In this document: positions 39,630 to 49,904 of the stretch, one piece after another
Numbering within the stretch: position 1 is the first letter of the stretch
How the letters are laid out: every line of letters begins with the position of its first letter
Notes under the pieces: model-generated
The model's input: the letters and a program-made list of their open reading frames with translations, nothing else
Database searches by the model: none
Told to the model about the DNA's origin: nothing
DNA from: Bacteroidota bacterium
GTDB taxonomy: Bacteria > Bacteroidota > Bacteroidia > Flavobacteriales > Weeksellaceae
DNA: 64,000 nt
Reading direction: 5' to 3'
NCBI GenBank assembly: GCA_018266955.1
Contig: JAFDZI010000022.1
Location: 124,001-188,000, forward strand
Made by a program: the position numbers and the translations under genes

Positions 39630-40175
39630 TTAAACTATTTTCTCTACTTGCATGTAGTTAAGTTCCATAGGAGTTTTTCTACCGAAAATGAGAACAGTGA
39701 CTTCTATTTTTCGTTTATCCTCTAAGATTCTTTCAATTGTTCCATTGAAACCATTAAAAGGACCATCAATTACTTTAACCGTTTCACCTACTAAGTAAGG
39801 TATAGCGATATCTTGAGCAAATTCAGATAATTCATCTGCTTTACCAAGCATTTTATCCACTTCATGTTTTCTCATTGGTACGGGTTCTCCTCCTTTAGTC
39901 AAACTTAAGAAAGAAATAACTCCTGGTATATTCTTAATAACATGAGGTACTTCACCTATTAAATTAGCTTCTACCATTAAATACCCTGGATAAAAAGGTC
40001 TTTCTTTAATGGATTTTTTTCCATTTTTAACTTGGATAACTTTTTCCGTTGGAATAACTACTTGAGTTACATACTCCTCGAAACCTAATCTTCTCATTTC
40101 GTTTTCGATGTAGTTTTTCACTTTATTTTCCTGTCCGCTCACCGCTTTCAGCACATACCATTTCAAATCGCTCAT
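39630..40175 (-). CDS. nusG: Transcription termination/antitermination factor NusG
   Basis: The 181-aa product has the NGN domain (KWYVLKAVSGQENKV) and a C-terminal KOW domain with GETVKVIDGPFNGFNGTI. It binds RNA polymerase and links it to Rho or to the ribosome. It follows secE by 18 bp. It has the ordinary chromosomal length, unlike the shorter NusG-like (UpxY/LoaP type) paralogues linked to capsule or antibiotic clusters. Confidence 0.96.
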   Translation of the reverse strand: MSDLKWYVLKAVSGQENKVKNYIENEMRRLGFEEYVTQVVIPTEKVIQVKNGKKSIKERPFYPGYLMVEANLIGEVPHVIKNIPGVISFLSLTKGGEPVPMRKHEVDKMLGKADELSEFAQDIAIPYLVGETVKVIDGPFNGFNGTIERILEDKRKIEVTVLIFGRKTPMELNYMQVEKIV

Positions 40176-40193
40176 AGGTTGGAAAATATTAAA

Positions 40194-40397
40194 TTAGTTA
40201 AAAACACCAATTAACATGGCAATGATATTTCTTAAAGATTTAGAGAATAATTCATCTACGCCAAAAGTAAATACCGAAAGTATAAGAGTCGCGACAGATA
40301 CTACAATAGTAGAAGATTGTAGCTCTGGCCATTTTGGCCACTCTACTTTCTCTTTGAACTCGATAATAGAACCTTTTATAAAACTTGCTAAACTCAT
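40194..40397 (-). CDS. secE: Preprotein translocase subunit SecE
   Basis: The 67-aa product is the small, single-helix SecE that clamps SecY. A short amphipathic segment with KEKVEWPKWPEL (about 15-26) is followed by one membrane helix (about 28-60). I start it at ATG 40397; extending it upstream would read through the tRNA-Trp gene, which is impossible. It lies between tRNA-Trp and nusG as in most Bacteroidota. Confidence 0.93.
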   Translation of the reverse strand: MSLASFIKGSIIEFKEKVEWPKWPELQSSTIVVSVATLILSVFTFGVDELFSKSLRNIIAMLIGVFN

Positions 40398-40411
40398 TGT
40401 CTTTTCTTTTG

Positions 40412-40482
40412 CACGGGCACAAGGATTCGAACCCTGATCAACGGTTTTGGAGACCGGTATCCTACCATTGGACGATGCCCGT
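40412..40482 (-). tRNA. tRNA-Trp (anticodon CCA)
   Basis: Reverse-complement reading gives a cloverleaf with acceptor ACGGGCA/TGCCCGT, discriminator G (as expected for Trp), anticodon loop CTCCAAA (anticodon CCA) and T-loop TTCGAAT. The 3' CCA is not encoded. It lies between the tuf terminator and secE. Confidence 0.93.
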
Positions 40483-40485
40483 AGA

Positions 40486-40521
40486 TTAAAAAAGCTCCGC
40501 AAGTTTCCTTGCGGAAGCTTT
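40486..40521 (-). terminator. tuf terminator
   Basis: On the minus strand a GC-rich stem (AAAGCTTCCGCAAG, GAAA loop, CTTGCGGAGCTTT, one bulged base) with a T run lies 16 bp after tuf. Some readthrough must serve tRNA-Trp and secE, for which no separate promoter is seen. Confidence 0.85.
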
Positions 40522-40536
40522 AGTTATTTTTATCGA

Positions 40537-41742
40537 TTAGTCGATGATTTCAGTTACCTGACCTGAACCAACTGTTCTACCACCTTCTCTGATCGCGAAT
40601 CTAAGACCCTCGTTAAGAGCGATTGGTTGCAACAATTCTACAGTGATCTCTAAGTTATCACCAGGCATTACCATTTCTACACCTTCTGGTAAGAAGATTT
40701 CACCTGTAACATCGGTAGTTCTTACATAGAACTGAGGACGATACTTGTTATGGAATGGAGTGTGACGACCACCTTCTTCTTTAGAAAGGATATACACAGA
40801 AGCTTTGAATTTCTTGTGTGGCTTCACAGAATCTTTCTTAGCGATTACCATACCTCTCTTGATGTCAGTTTTCTCGATACCTCTCAACAATAGACCTACA
40901 TTATCACCAGCTTCACCTCTATCTAGGATTTTTCTAAACATCTCAACCCCTGTAATAGTTGATGTTAATTTTTCATCACCCATACCAACGATATCAACTG
41001 GATCACCAGTGTTGACAACACCAGCCTCGATTCTACCAGTTGCAACAGTACCTCTACCTGTAATAGAGAATACATCTTCGATTGGCATCAAGAATGGCTT
41101 ATCAGTATCTCTAACTGGCTCGTCGATCCACTCATCAACCGCATCCATTAATGCTTCAACAGACTTGAACCACTTATCTTCTGAGTCTCCACTAGTAGCT
41201 GCATTAAGCGCTCCAAGAGCTGAACCTAAAACTACTGGAGAGTTATCTCCATCAAAGTCATAAGTAGATAATAAATCTCTAAGCTCCATTTCAACAAGCT
41301 CTAACAATTCAGCATCATCCACCATATCAACTTTGTTCATGAAAACAACAATCTTAGGTACATTTACCTGACGGCAAAGCAAGATATGTTCTCTAGTCTG
41401 AGGCATCGGACCATCTGTCGCAGCACATACCACGATAGCTCCATCCATTTGCGCAGCACCAGTTACCATGTTTTTTACATAGTCGGCGTGACCTGGACAG
41501 TCAACATGAGCATAGTGTCTTTTTTCAGTTTCGTACTCAATGTGTGAAGTATTAATAGTGATCCCTCTTTCTTTTTCTTCTGGAGCAGAGTCAATTGCAG
41601 AGAAGTCTCTTTTCTCAGCAAGTCCTTTGCTAGCTAATACAGCAGAAATAGCAGCTGTAAGAGTAGTTTTACCATGGTCAACGTGACCAATAGTACCAAT
41701 GTTCAAGTGTGGTTTGTTACGATTAAACGTTTCCTTTGCCAT
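40537..41742 (-). CDS. tuf: Elongation factor Tu
   Basis: The 401-aa product delivers aminoacyl-tRNA to the ribosome. It has the P-loop GHVDHGKTT (18-26), DCPGHADY and NKVDM motifs of the GTPase domain, the conserved switch region with RGITINT, and standard domains 2 and 3 ending in GRTVGSGQV. The length is slightly above the usual 395-397. Two consensus -7 boxes lie upstream, consistent with very high expression. Confidence 0.98.
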   Translation of the reverse strand: MAKETFNRNKPHLNIGTIGHVDHGKTTLTAAISAVLASKGLAEKRDFSAIDSAPEEKERGITINTSHIEYETEKRHYAHVDCPGHADYVKNMVTGAAQMDGAIVVCAATDGPMPQTREHILLCRQVNVPKIVVFMNKVDMVDDAELLELVEMELRDLLSTYDFDGDNSPVVLGSALGALNAATSGDSEDKWFKSVEALMDAVDEWIDEPVRDTDKPFLMPIEDVFSITGRGTVATGRIEAGVVNTGDPVDIVGMGDEKLTSTITGVEMFRKILDRGEAGDNVGLLLRGIEKTDIKRGMVIAKKDSVKPHKKFKASVYILSKEEGGRHTPFHNKYRPQFYVRTTDVTGEIFLPEGVEMVMPGDNLEITVELLQPIALNEGLRFAIREGGRTVGSGQVTEIID

Positions 41743-41786
41743 GATTTTATATTATTTAAATTATTAATTCAAATTTTTCGGTTTGC

Positions 41787-41794
41787 AAATATAG
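41787..41794 (-). promoter_or_regulatory. tuf promoter P1 (-7 box)
   Basis: TATATTTG on the minus strand, followed by GCAA, 45 bp before tuf. Confidence 0.55.
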
Positions 41795-41888
41795 TGTTTT
41801 TTTGAATATTAAAACTTTTTTTTACAAAAATTTTAAATTATTCAACTATTTCTATTTCAATAATAGTACACTCTATCTTTTCAGATTG

Positions 41889-41896
41889 CAAATATA
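41889..41896 (-). promoter_or_regulatory. tuf promoter P2 (-7 box)
   Basis: A second TATATTTG followed by GCAA, 102 bp farther upstream than P1. The repeated extended box suggests tandem promoters. Confidence 0.5.
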
Positions 41897-41967
41897 CGGT
41901 TTTTTCTCTTTAATATTAAAGTTAAAAAATATTAAAAAAATCAAAATTTTTGAAGAGGGACATCAAC

Positions 41968-44900
41968 CTAATCTATATTTTCATTTTTTGTTCTATTGAA
42001 CACCCAAAATATTATTGGGAAAATAAGCAGTGTTAAAATAGTGGCCGATTGCAGTCCGCCGATGATAACAATTGCGAGTGGCTTTTGAGATTCTGAACCA
42101 ATACCGGTGGACAAAGCGGCAGGCATTAACCCAATGGATGCCATCAGTGCAGTCATCACAACTGGACGGGTTCTCGCCTGCACTCCCTTGACGATACCAG
42201 CAACCACCGACATACCATTTTTTATATTTTGATGGAATTCCGTAAGTAAAATAACTCCATTTTGAATGCAAATTCCAAACAAGGCGATAAATCCCACCCC
42301 TGCTGAGATGCCAAAATTAATTCCCGTTAGGTGCAAGGCTATAATCCCACCTATCAGCGCAAAAGGAACATTGGCCAATACCAATAGTGTATCTTTTATA
42401 TTACCAAATAATATGAATAAGAGGAAAAAGATTCCTAATAAAGAAATAGGCACCACTTGTCCCAGTCTCTTGGTAGCCCTTTGTTGGTTTTCGAATTGAC
42501 CAGTCCAACCATAGGAATATCCATCGGGCAATACTATTTTACCTACTTTTTGCTGGGCTTCAGCAATGGTACTTCCCAAATCTCGATCTCGTATGGAGAA
42601 TTTAATTCCTATATACCGCTTTATCCCATCTCTATAGATAAATGCTGCACCATTATCAGAAACTATATTGCAAATTTCTTTTAAAGGTATGAGCCCATTG
42701 TCTTCGGTAGGTACCATAAGTTGGGCAATATCGTTTTCGTCTTTTCTATATTCTTGTTCGTATCGAATACGGATATCGAATTTTCTTTCCCCATCATATA
42801 ATGTAGAAGCCGTAACTCCACCGAAAGCAGTTTCCAATACCGATTGAGCATCTGCCAATGATACGCCGTATTGAGCCATTTTTTCTCTATCTAAAACCAC
42901 AGAAATTTCTGGCTGTCCAATATTTTTGATAATTCCAGGTTCTTTTATACCATCAATATGTTTAATAACTTCTAGTACTTGCTTTCCATATTTATCCAAA
43001 GTTTCTAAATTGTCTCCATATATTTTTATTCCATTTTCGGCTTTAAATCCAGCAACTGCTTCGGCCACATTATCGGAAATAGGTTGAGAATAATTAAAAG
43101 TAATCCCTTGATATTCCTTTAATTTTTTGTCCATCTCGTCAATGAGATCATCCATGGTTATTTTCCTTGTCCATTCTTCCTTTGGCTTTAAATTAACCGA
43201 AAACTGAACAAATCCAAATCCATTGGGGTCGGTTCCATCGTTACTTCTCCCGGTTTGCGACAGCACTCCTGTTACTTCCGGAAAAGAACGAATGATATTT
43301 TTCAGTTTGTCCGTAGTTTTTAAACTTTGCTTTAAACTCGTACTCATCGGCATTTCAGCAGTAATCCATAAAGAGCCTTCATTTAGTTTGGGCAAAAACT
43401 CAGTTCCTAAAAATGAAGCCGAAAATAGACTCCCAATCAAAATTCCAATAGCTACAATAAGGCTCATCCTCTTATGTCTAAAGGTAAAGTTAAACCCTTT
43501 CATTACTATTTTATCCCAAAATTGAACAAAAACATTGTGCTTTTCCTTTACATTTTTATTCAGCAACAAATGTGATAGTACGGGAACCAAAGTCAGCGTA
43601 AATATTAACGCCCCCATCAATGCAAACCCTAGGGTATAGGCCAAAGGTGAGAACATTTTACCTTCCACTTTTTGAAAAGAGAAAATAGGCAACAACGAGG
43701 TAATAATAATTACTTTGGAAAAGAATATCGCCTTCCCAAGTCCAATTCCGGAATTTTTAATCCAGCCCGCTTTGGCTAACTTATTGAATCTTTCCATGCC
43801 ATATTTTTGGGCTTTATGATCGAGCATTACAAAAACACCTTCCACCATAACCACAGCACCATCGATGATGATACCAAAATCTACTGCACCTAATGAGAGT
43901 AAATTGGCACTCATCCCAGCCATATTCAAACAGAAAAAAGCAAATAATAAACTTAACGGAATAATAATTGAAACGATAAATGTAGTACGCCAATCGGCCA
44001 TGAAAAGAAAAACGACTACCGTAACCAAAACAATTCCCTCAATAAGATTATGCATTACGGTATGGGTAGTGAAATCCATGAGGGTTTCTCTATTATAATA
44101 GGTTTCTATTTTTACATCTTTGGGTAAAATTTTGGTGTTTAATTCTTCCACTTTGGCTTTTACCAACTGAAGTACCTCAACTGGATTTTCTCCTTTTCGC
44201 ATCACTACGGTTCCACAAACCACATCATCCTGATCATTAAGACCGGCTTGTCCTACCCTTGGCAAAGAACTTTCCACCACATTGGCTACATTTTTCACTA
44301 AAATAGGATTCCCTTGGTCGTTTCTCACGATTACATTTCCTATGTCTTCTATGGATTTTAACAATCCTATTCCTCGGACCACATAGCTTTGACCATTTTT
44401 CTCAATCACATCACCACCTACATTCAAATTACTTTTCGCTACGGCATCATAAACCGCTGAAGTTGTTAAATTATAGGTTTCGAGCTTTCTTGGATCAATA
44501 TTGAGTTGAAAAATCTTTTGCTGACCACCAAAAACATTAATGTCTGCCACACCCGGAATCCCTCGCAACGCTCTATCGACCACCCAACTTTGGAGGGTTA
44601 GCAAATCCCTTGAGTCTCGATCTTTGCTTTGCAAAGTATATCGGAACACCTCACCAGTGGGACCATAGGGCGGCTGCACTTCTGGCACTGCTCCGTCTGG
44701 AAAAGTAACTGTCCTGAGTTGATTATTGACTTGGTTTCTAGCAAAAGCATCGTCCACTTTGTCTTCGAAAATAATTTTAATAATCGACAAACCAAACATG
44801 GTGGTACTCCGCACACTGGTTTTCTTTTGCACTGGAGCCATAGCCAACTCAATGGGTGTGGTAACGAATCGTTCTACCTCTTCTGCACTCCTTCCATTCC

Positions 44901-45066
44901 ATTGGGTAATGATGGTTATTTGTGTATTGGTCACATCTGGAAATGCATCTATGGGCATATTTTTAAAGCTAATAAAACCCAATAATGCCAAAATTCCGAC
45001 CCAAATAAAAGTGAAACTTTTGTTTTTCAGTGAAAAGGCAATGATATTTTTAATGAATTTATTCAT
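41968..45066 (-). CDS. RND efflux transporter, heavy-metal (CzcA) type
   Basis: The 1032-aa product is a full-length RND permease with two homologous halves, twelve membrane helices and two large periplasmic loops. The helix-4 proton-relay signature DFGIIIDGAVVMVE (about residues 396-409) matches the HME-RND group for divalent cations (Zn/Co/Cd/Ni type), not the Cu/Ag CusA version. The actual substrate is not provable from sequence. It is the last gene of an operon encoding a complete tripartite pump and its own two-component regulators. Confidence 0.9.
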   Translation of the reverse strand: MNKFIKNIIAFSLKNKSFTFIWVGILALLGFISFKNMPIDAFPDVTNTQITIITQWNGRSAEEVERFVTTPIELAMAPVQKKTSVRSTTMFGLSIIKIIFEDKVDDAFARNQVNNQLRTVTFPDGAVPEVQPPYGPTGEVFRYTLQSKDRDSRDLLTLQSWVVDRALRGIPGVADINVFGGQQKIFQLNIDPRKLETYNLTTSAVYDAVAKSNLNVGGDVIEKNGQSYVVRGIGLLKSIEDIGNVIVRNDQGNPILVKNVANVVESSLPRVGQAGLNDQDDVVCGTVVMRKGENPVEVLQLVKAKVEELNTKILPKDVKIETYYNRETLMDFTTHTVMHNLIEGIVLVTVVVFLFMADWRTTFIVSIIIPLSLLFAFFCLNMAGMSANLLSLGAVDFGIIIDGAVVMVEGVFVMLDHKAQKYGMERFNKLAKAGWIKNSGIGLGKAIFFSKVIIITSLLPIFSFQKVEGKMFSPLAYTLGFALMGALIFTLTLVPVLSHLLLNKNVKEKHNVFVQFWDKIVMKGFNFTFRHKRMSLIVAIGILIGSLFSASFLGTEFLPKLNEGSLWITAEMPMSTSLKQSLKTTDKLKNIIRSFPEVTGVLSQTGRSNDGTDPNGFGFVQFSVNLKPKEEWTRKITMDDLIDEMDKKLKEYQGITFNYSQPISDNVAEAVAGFKAENGIKIYGDNLETLDKYGKQVLEVIKHIDGIKEPGIIKNIGQPEISVVLDREKMAQYGVSLADAQSVLETAFGGVTASTLYDGERKFDIRIRYEQEYRKDENDIAQLMVPTEDNGLIPLKEICNIVSDNGAAFIYRDGIKRYIGIKFSIRDRDLGSTIAEAQQKVGKIVLPDGYSYGWTGQFENQQRATKRLGQVVPISLLGIFFLLFILFGNIKDTLLVLANVPFALIGGIIALHLTGINFGISAGVGFIALFGICIQNGVILLTEFHQNIKNGMSVVAGIVKGVQARTRPVVMTALMASIGLMPAALSTGIGSESQKPLAIVIIGGLQSATILTLLIFPIIFWVFNRTKNENID

Positions 45067-45151
45067 CTTTTGATTTTTCTTTCTTTGGTTTAAAACACTT
45101 AGAGTCTGTTTTAACTTTATTTATTAACGCTGAATCTAGGATTAAATACAA

Positions 45152-46234
45152 CTACTGATTGAGTGCTCTGTAAATGAGCAATTGATTATTGGTAATTACT
45201 TTATCCCCTGCTGAGAGTCCTTTTGATATAAATGCTTGATCGTCGGTTTGGCTGGACACAGTTACCTCATGCACCTTCACATCACTTTGGGATTTGTACA
45301 CGACCACAAAATATCGATTATTATCAAAAATTAATGCTTTGGTAGGAATGGATATTGCTGTTGTATCCTCGGTTTTCAACACCTTAATTGTCGCTTTACT
45401 TTCAGGGATAAGGACTCCTTGTACATTGTTCAACACCACTCTGGCTTGCATAGAGTTGGTGGCCGGATCGATTACTTTTACTATTTTATCAATCGTTCCA
45501 GGAAAAATGACGCCTGGATTAACTATCGTGGAAACTTGAGCCTGCATTCCCACAGTAATTTTAGAAATATCACTTTCATTTACATTCACCATTGCCCAGA
45601 CATTAGTAGTATTGGCCACATCAAACACATTATCCGATCGGTCACTTCTCAGCTCCATGCCTTTATTGATGCTTTTTTGAACAATATAGCCAGAGATTGG
45701 CGAAGTAATGGTGTAGATATTTCCGTTTTTTACATTGTATATTTCACTTACTTGTTGTGCTCTTCTGAGTTCGTCATGTGCTTTTTGTAACTGGCTTTTG
45801 GCTTCCAGCACCTCTTTTTCTGTACTTAGTTTTCCGGCATACATTTCTTTGGCAATCCTTAGTGCATTTTCTGCCACCACCACATTGGTTTTCGCATCCC
45901 CCAAGTCTCTTTGAAATCCGGCTATCTCGGTAGATCGTATGGTTGCCAAGGGCTGTCCTTTTTGTACATAATCGCCCAAGCTTACAAAAACATTCAGTAC
46001 ATTCCCTCCCACTAAAGGATAAACATCGATGTATTGGTTTTTATCTGCGGATATTTTCCCAAAAAATTGTAATTCATCTTTCACAAATTCATTTTTGGCT
46101 TCTGCCATGGTTGTGGTTTTCATCATGGTATTGGAAATCATAAAACCTGTATCGGGTTTTTTTTCTGTTTTCGCTTCTTTAGAACAAGCAAAAAGCAATA
46201 TGGATGAAAAGAGAATGATATGTATTTTTTTCAT
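45152..46234 (-). CDS. RND efflux periplasmic adaptor (CzcB type)
   Basis: The 360-aa product is a lipoprotein (LLFAC, Cys17) of the membrane-fusion protein family linking the inner-membrane pump to the outer-membrane channel. A biotinyl-lipoyl-like half (VYPLVGGNVLNVFVSLGDYVQKGQPLATI) is followed by a helical hairpin and its second half (TSPISGYIVQKSINKGMEL). A beta-barrel domain ends the protein. I start it at ATG 46234, which gives a proper lipoprotein signal; a longer frame to 46264 does not. Confidence 0.88.
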   Translation of the reverse strand: MKKIHIILFSSILLFACSKEAKTEKKPDTGFMISNTMMKTTTMAEAKNEFVKDELQFFGKISADKNQYIDVYPLVGGNVLNVFVSLGDYVQKGQPLATIRSTEIAGFQRDLGDAKTNVVVAENALRIAKEMYAGKLSTEKEVLEAKSQLQKAHDELRRAQQVSEIYNVKNGNIYTITSPISGYIVQKSINKGMELRSDRSDNVFDVANTTNVWAMVNVNESDISKITVGMQAQVSTIVNPGVIFPGTIDKIVKVIDPATNSMQARVVLNNVQGVLIPESKATIKVLKTEDTTAISIPTKALIFDNNRYFVVVYKSQSDVKVHEVTVSSQTDDQAFISKGLSAGDKVITNNQLLIYRALNQ

Positions 46235-46451
46235 GTGTAGATATTTATTTTTTTTAATGGTCATATATAAATGTCATTATTCATTAATTCTTGTTGACAA
46301 TGCGATTGGTGAATGGCGATTTCATAACAGTAATTTATTTTATACTGGTTATACACAAACCACTATTTTTATTGCTTTCTATTTTTATAAAATCGATGAT
46401 TATTAAATGTCATTCATTTGGTTCGCATAAGGCGTATTCTTAAAGCAATTA

Positions 46452-47690
46452 TTAAAAAATTGGTACTTGCACCAATCTATTGAGTTCTTCTGCAGAAATA
46501 AGAATTTGTTTTTTCATTTCATTCACTTGAAGTACTGTTTGTTTGTAACTTTCGGTAAAATCGGTAAAATCGATAAGGGTAACATTTCCTTTACTAAAAT
46601 TTCCTGTCATACCTTTATACACCAAGTCCAAATTATCCATATCTTTTTGTGGAATATTTTCCAAAATTTCATATTGATTTTTCCAAGTTTGATAAGCGGT
46701 GAGTACATTGGCTTCTAAGGTCAATTTTTTCAAAGCTGCATTCTTAGCACTTTGCTGGGTTAGGAATTGTGCTTTTTTAATATTTCCTTCATTTTGTCGC
46801 CATAAAGGAATCGGAATCCCAAGGGTAAAGTTTATTTCGTTTTGATAGTATCCAGAATTTTGGTTCCATTGCAGTCCACCGGTAAGATCTGGGGTATTGA
46901 GGGACTTTTGCCAACCTTCAAAAAGTTGAGCACTTTCTGTTGTTTTCAAAGTACTTAAATAATCCGCATTATTCTCAATTGCTTTTTTTTGAAGCTCATC
47001 TACGGTAAGCAAAGGTTGAAAAGCGAGTTTTTGTCCAACTTCCTCCTCATCCAAAAGTGGTTGAATTACATCTGGGAGGCCTGTAAGAACCAAAAGAGCA
47101 TTTTGTTCCGCCAAAATATTATTGCTTAGCTGAGCAATATCATTATTTAACGCAATCACCAGCGAGTTAAGTCTAACTTCATCTTTTAATGCGACATTCC
47201 CTTTAGCCGTTTGCACCTGATAGGCCTTTAGCAAACTACTGAGATAGGATTTTTGATTGAGTAGGCTTTTTAATTTTTTTTGATCAAAAAATAAAGAGTA
47301 GAAAGATTCTCTGAGTTGGGACTTAAGATCCTGTGTCAGTTGTTGGTATTGTAATTGCGCAAGTTCTTTATTCGATTTAACGAAATCTATTTGCTTTTGC
47401 CTTTTCCCTCCAAGTAAAAAAAGTTGGGTAATTTGTGCACTTTTGGTTGGACCTATATTAAATAATTGAGCACCTTGGGGATGATACAAATTGGCAGAGA
47501 AGCCAAATTGTGGTAAATCCCAAATTTTAGCTTGAATAATTTCAGCATCGGTAATATTAACATTCAATTCTTCTGCCAATAAACGAAGATTATTCTGCTG
47601 GAGTGCCGATTCGCATTCTTGTAATGTTCTCTCTTTTTGCGCGAATAGTGGTAGAGAAAGTACGCATAAAACCAAAGATATAAATCTCAT
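46452..47690 (-). CDS. TolC-family outer membrane efflux protein (CzcC type)
   Basis: The 412-aa product has a signal peptide (VLCVLSLPLFAQ) and two repeated helical halves typical of outer-membrane efflux channels, with the usual GxPxxL/R-type turn (FTLGIPIPLWRQNEGNIKKA) in the second half. It is placed between the sensor kinase and the adaptor genes in the same direction. The gap to the adaptor (46235-46451) is 217 bp and holds no visible terminator. Confidence 0.88.
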   Translation of the reverse strand: MRFISLVLCVLSLPLFAQKERTLQECESALQQNNLRLLAEELNVNITDAEIIQAKIWDLPQFGFSANLYHPQGAQLFNIGPTKSAQITQLFLLGGKRQKQIDFVKSNKELAQLQYQQLTQDLKSQLRESFYSLFFDQKKLKSLLNQKSYLSSLLKAYQVQTAKGNVALKDEVRLNSLVIALNNDIAQLSNNILAEQNALLVLTGLPDVIQPLLDEEEVGQKLAFQPLLTVDELQKKAIENNADYLSTLKTTESAQLFEGWQKSLNTPDLTGGLQWNQNSGYYQNEINFTLGIPIPLWRQNEGNIKKAQFLTQQSAKNAALKKLTLEANVLTAYQTWKNQYEILENIPQKDMDNLDLVYKGMTGNFSKGNVTLIDFTDFTESYKQTVLQVNEMKKQILISAEELNRLVQVPIF

Positions 47691-47778
47691 AAATCGCTTT
47701 TATAAGTTGACTACAAAGTAAATGCGACCACCTTAAAAGCGACTTAAAAAGAAATTAAAAATACCTTAAAAATAGAAT

Positions 47779-49152
47779 TTACTCCCTGTAAAACCTGATA
47801 ACAAAACGATTTAGGTTCTCCTTTGGAACTTCGTAACCTATTGTTGCTTGATGAAATTTCAAAATTCGCTGAACAATTCTAAGTCCCAATCCAGAACCAG
47901 AACGATGCTGAGCATTACCACCTCTGGTAAAGGCATTAAAGATATTTTTCTGTTCATCATTGGTTAAAGTTTCACCAACAGAATCGATGTACAACTTCAA
48001 TTCTTCTGTATTTTCATTCAACTCGACACCTATCCATGGTTTGATGGAATATAACGCAGCATTTTTAAAAAGATTAATAAAAACAATTTCCAAGAGCGAT
48101 TTTTGTCCCAACACCGTCAGAGTGGCATCGCTTGTAATATTTTCGGAAACCATAAAATGCAACTCTAATCCTTTATGCGATTTTTCAACTTTTTGGTACG
48201 CATCATACAAAACCTCATCTATCCGAACTTCTTCAAATAATTCTTGAGACGGTAACTCTTCTATTTTGGACAACAGCAACAAGGACTGCGTTAAATCTGA
48301 AAGCTGATAAACATCGGAAAGAATATTTTTCAGTTTTGAATTTGCTGTCGGATTTAAATCTGAGGATTGGCATAAGTTTTCTAATTGAAAAGCCATCCTT
48401 GCCAAAGGGGTTCTTAACTCATGTGAGGCACTTGCCGTGAAACTCTTTTGCGCATCAAAGACTTCATTTATTCGATGCAGCATAGTATTAAAGGATTGAG
48501 AGAGGGTTGCAATTTCGTCGTGGGTATCAATAACCTCAATAGTGGATAATAACTGACCTGCATTTATCGTTAGTATTCGCTCATTCAACCGTTCCAAAGG
48601 TCTAAGGTATTTCGTAAGCAAATAGTAACTGAGAAGGCCTACGCCCAAAACGATTAAAACAAATGAAAAAGTAAGCAAGTACTTTAGATAGGCCAGCTTT
48701 GCAACTCCAGTACTGTCTTGCGCACTGGTGAGGATATAATATTTTTTTTGATGAATTTCTCGTAATGCGGCATAAATTTCCGGAGTAGATTTGTCCTTAA
48801 AAATAGTTTGTTGATGATCCAATGCTTCCAAAATAGCATCATCCCATTGTATGCTTTCATCTTTAACGGTACTGTAAATAAGTTTTTTCTGTGCATCAAA
48901 AATCAAAATTTGTTCATTGAGCAATACATTGTCTGAGTTTTCATTAAAAAAAACAGGAGCTTCTTCATTAAAATCTTTAGATTGCTCTATAAACCGGATG
49001 GTAAACAATAATCTTTGCTTGAAACGGTTCTCGAATTCATCTCTTCTAAAATCACTAAAAGAAATGTACACCAATACCATAACTATTGCAAATAGTAAAG
49101 AAATCACAATACTAATCCTAATGGCAATTTTTCGTTTAAGAGAACCTTTCAT
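47779..49152 (-). CDS. Sensor histidine kinase (OmpR-type partner)
   Basis: The 457-aa product has two membrane helices (about 11-31 and 157-179) bracketing a periplasmic sensor region. A HAMP domain (about 180-235) is followed by a HisKA domain with His244 (SASHELRTPLARM). A HATPase_c domain with the N-box LFKNAALYS and SGSGLGLRIV ends it. It begins 11 bp after the regulator gene. By position it should control the efflux pump genes, probably sensing metal in the periplasm. Confidence 0.92.
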   Translation of the reverse strand: MKGSLKRKIAIRISIVISLLFAIVMVLVYISFSDFRRDEFENRFKQRLLFTIRFIEQSKDFNEEAPVFFNENSDNVLLNEQILIFDAQKKLIYSTVKDESIQWDDAILEALDHQQTIFKDKSTPEIYAALREIHQKKYYILTSAQDSTGVAKLAYLKYLLTFSFVLIVLGVGLLSYYLLTKYLRPLERLNERILTINAGQLLSTIEVIDTHDEIATLSQSFNTMLHRINEVFDAQKSFTASASHELRTPLARMAFQLENLCQSSDLNPTANSKLKNILSDVYQLSDLTQSLLLLSKIEELPSQELFEEVRIDEVLYDAYQKVEKSHKGLELHFMVSENITSDATLTVLGQKSLLEIVFINLFKNAALYSIKPWIGVELNENTEELKLYIDSVGETLTNDEQKNIFNAFTRGGNAQHRSGSGLGLRIVQRILKFHQATIGYEVPKENLNRFVIRFYRE

Positions 49153-49163
49153 AAATAATGTGA

Positions 49164-49844
49164 TTACATCGACGCTAAAAAGTACCCAAATCCGGAACGA
49201 GTATGAATAAGTTTCGTAGGAAAATCTTTGTCGATTTTTTTTCGTAAAAAATTAATATACACTTCCACAGTATTGGTATTGGTATTGAAATTATGTTCCC
49301 ATACTTGTTCGGTAATTTGCTGTTTGGATACAATCCTTCCTTGCGCTTCTGCAAGATAGACCAAAAGTTGAAATTCTTTAAGCGTAAGGGTTATTTCCTT
49401 CCCTGCTCTATGCACAATTCTTTGAGTAAGATTGATGACCAGATCTTCTATCTTTATAAATTGATCTTGATCTTGATTTTTTATACTGCGTCGTAAAAAA
49501 GAATTTATCTTCATCCACAATTCATCAAAATGAAAGGGCTTTACTAAATAATCATCGGCAAATCTATTATACGCATCGGTTTTATCCGCCAATTCACCAT
49601 AAGCCGAAATCATAATTATGGGCACCATTTTGTCCTTTTCTCTAATTTTAGAACAAACTTCCAAACCATTAACTTGTGGCACATGTATATCCAGCAGATA
49701 CACATCTATGGATTGATTATGCAAAAGCAACGCATCCAATTGGTCGCCAGAATATATTCTGGTGCATGCTGCGCCTTTGTTTTCTAGAAATTGTCCTAAT
49801 TCCGACGACAAGATAAGGTCGTCTTCCAATAAGAGTATGTGCAT
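49164..49844 (-). CDS. OmpR-family response regulator
   Basis: The 226-aa product has a receiver domain with Asp52 (VYLLDIHVP) and a winged-helix DNA-binding domain ending in TRSGFGYFLA. It is the first gene of the efflux operon and has a -7 promoter box 19 bp upstream of its start. The closest functional analogues are CzcR/CusR-type regulators, by context and not by a decisive motif. Confidence 0.93.
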   Translation of the reverse strand: MHILLLEDDLILSSELGQFLENKGAACTRIYSGDQLDALLLHNQSIDVYLLDIHVPQVNGLEVCSKIREKDKMVPIIMISAYGELADKTDAYNRFADDYLVKPFHFDELWMKINSFLRRSIKNQDQDQFIKIEDLVINLTQRIVHRAGKEITLTLKEFQLLVYLAEAQGRIVSKQQITEQVWEHNFNTNTNTVEVYINFLRKKIDKDFPTKLIHTRSGFGYFLASM

Positions 49845-49862
49845 AGTTTAAAATTAACCAAA

Positions 49863-49870
49863 CAAAGATA
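49863..49870 (-). promoter_or_regulatory. Efflux/regulator operon -7 element
   Basis: TATCTTTG on the minus strand, 19 bp before the regulator gene. It suggests the whole five-gene cluster starts here, allowing autoregulation. Confidence 0.5.
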
Positions 49871-49904
49871 AAAAAATAGATGATGAAGACGATATTCTTA
49901 TAAT

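Noticed and set aside
40398-40502. Upstream extension of secE
   Set aside because: It would translate the tRNA-Trp gene.
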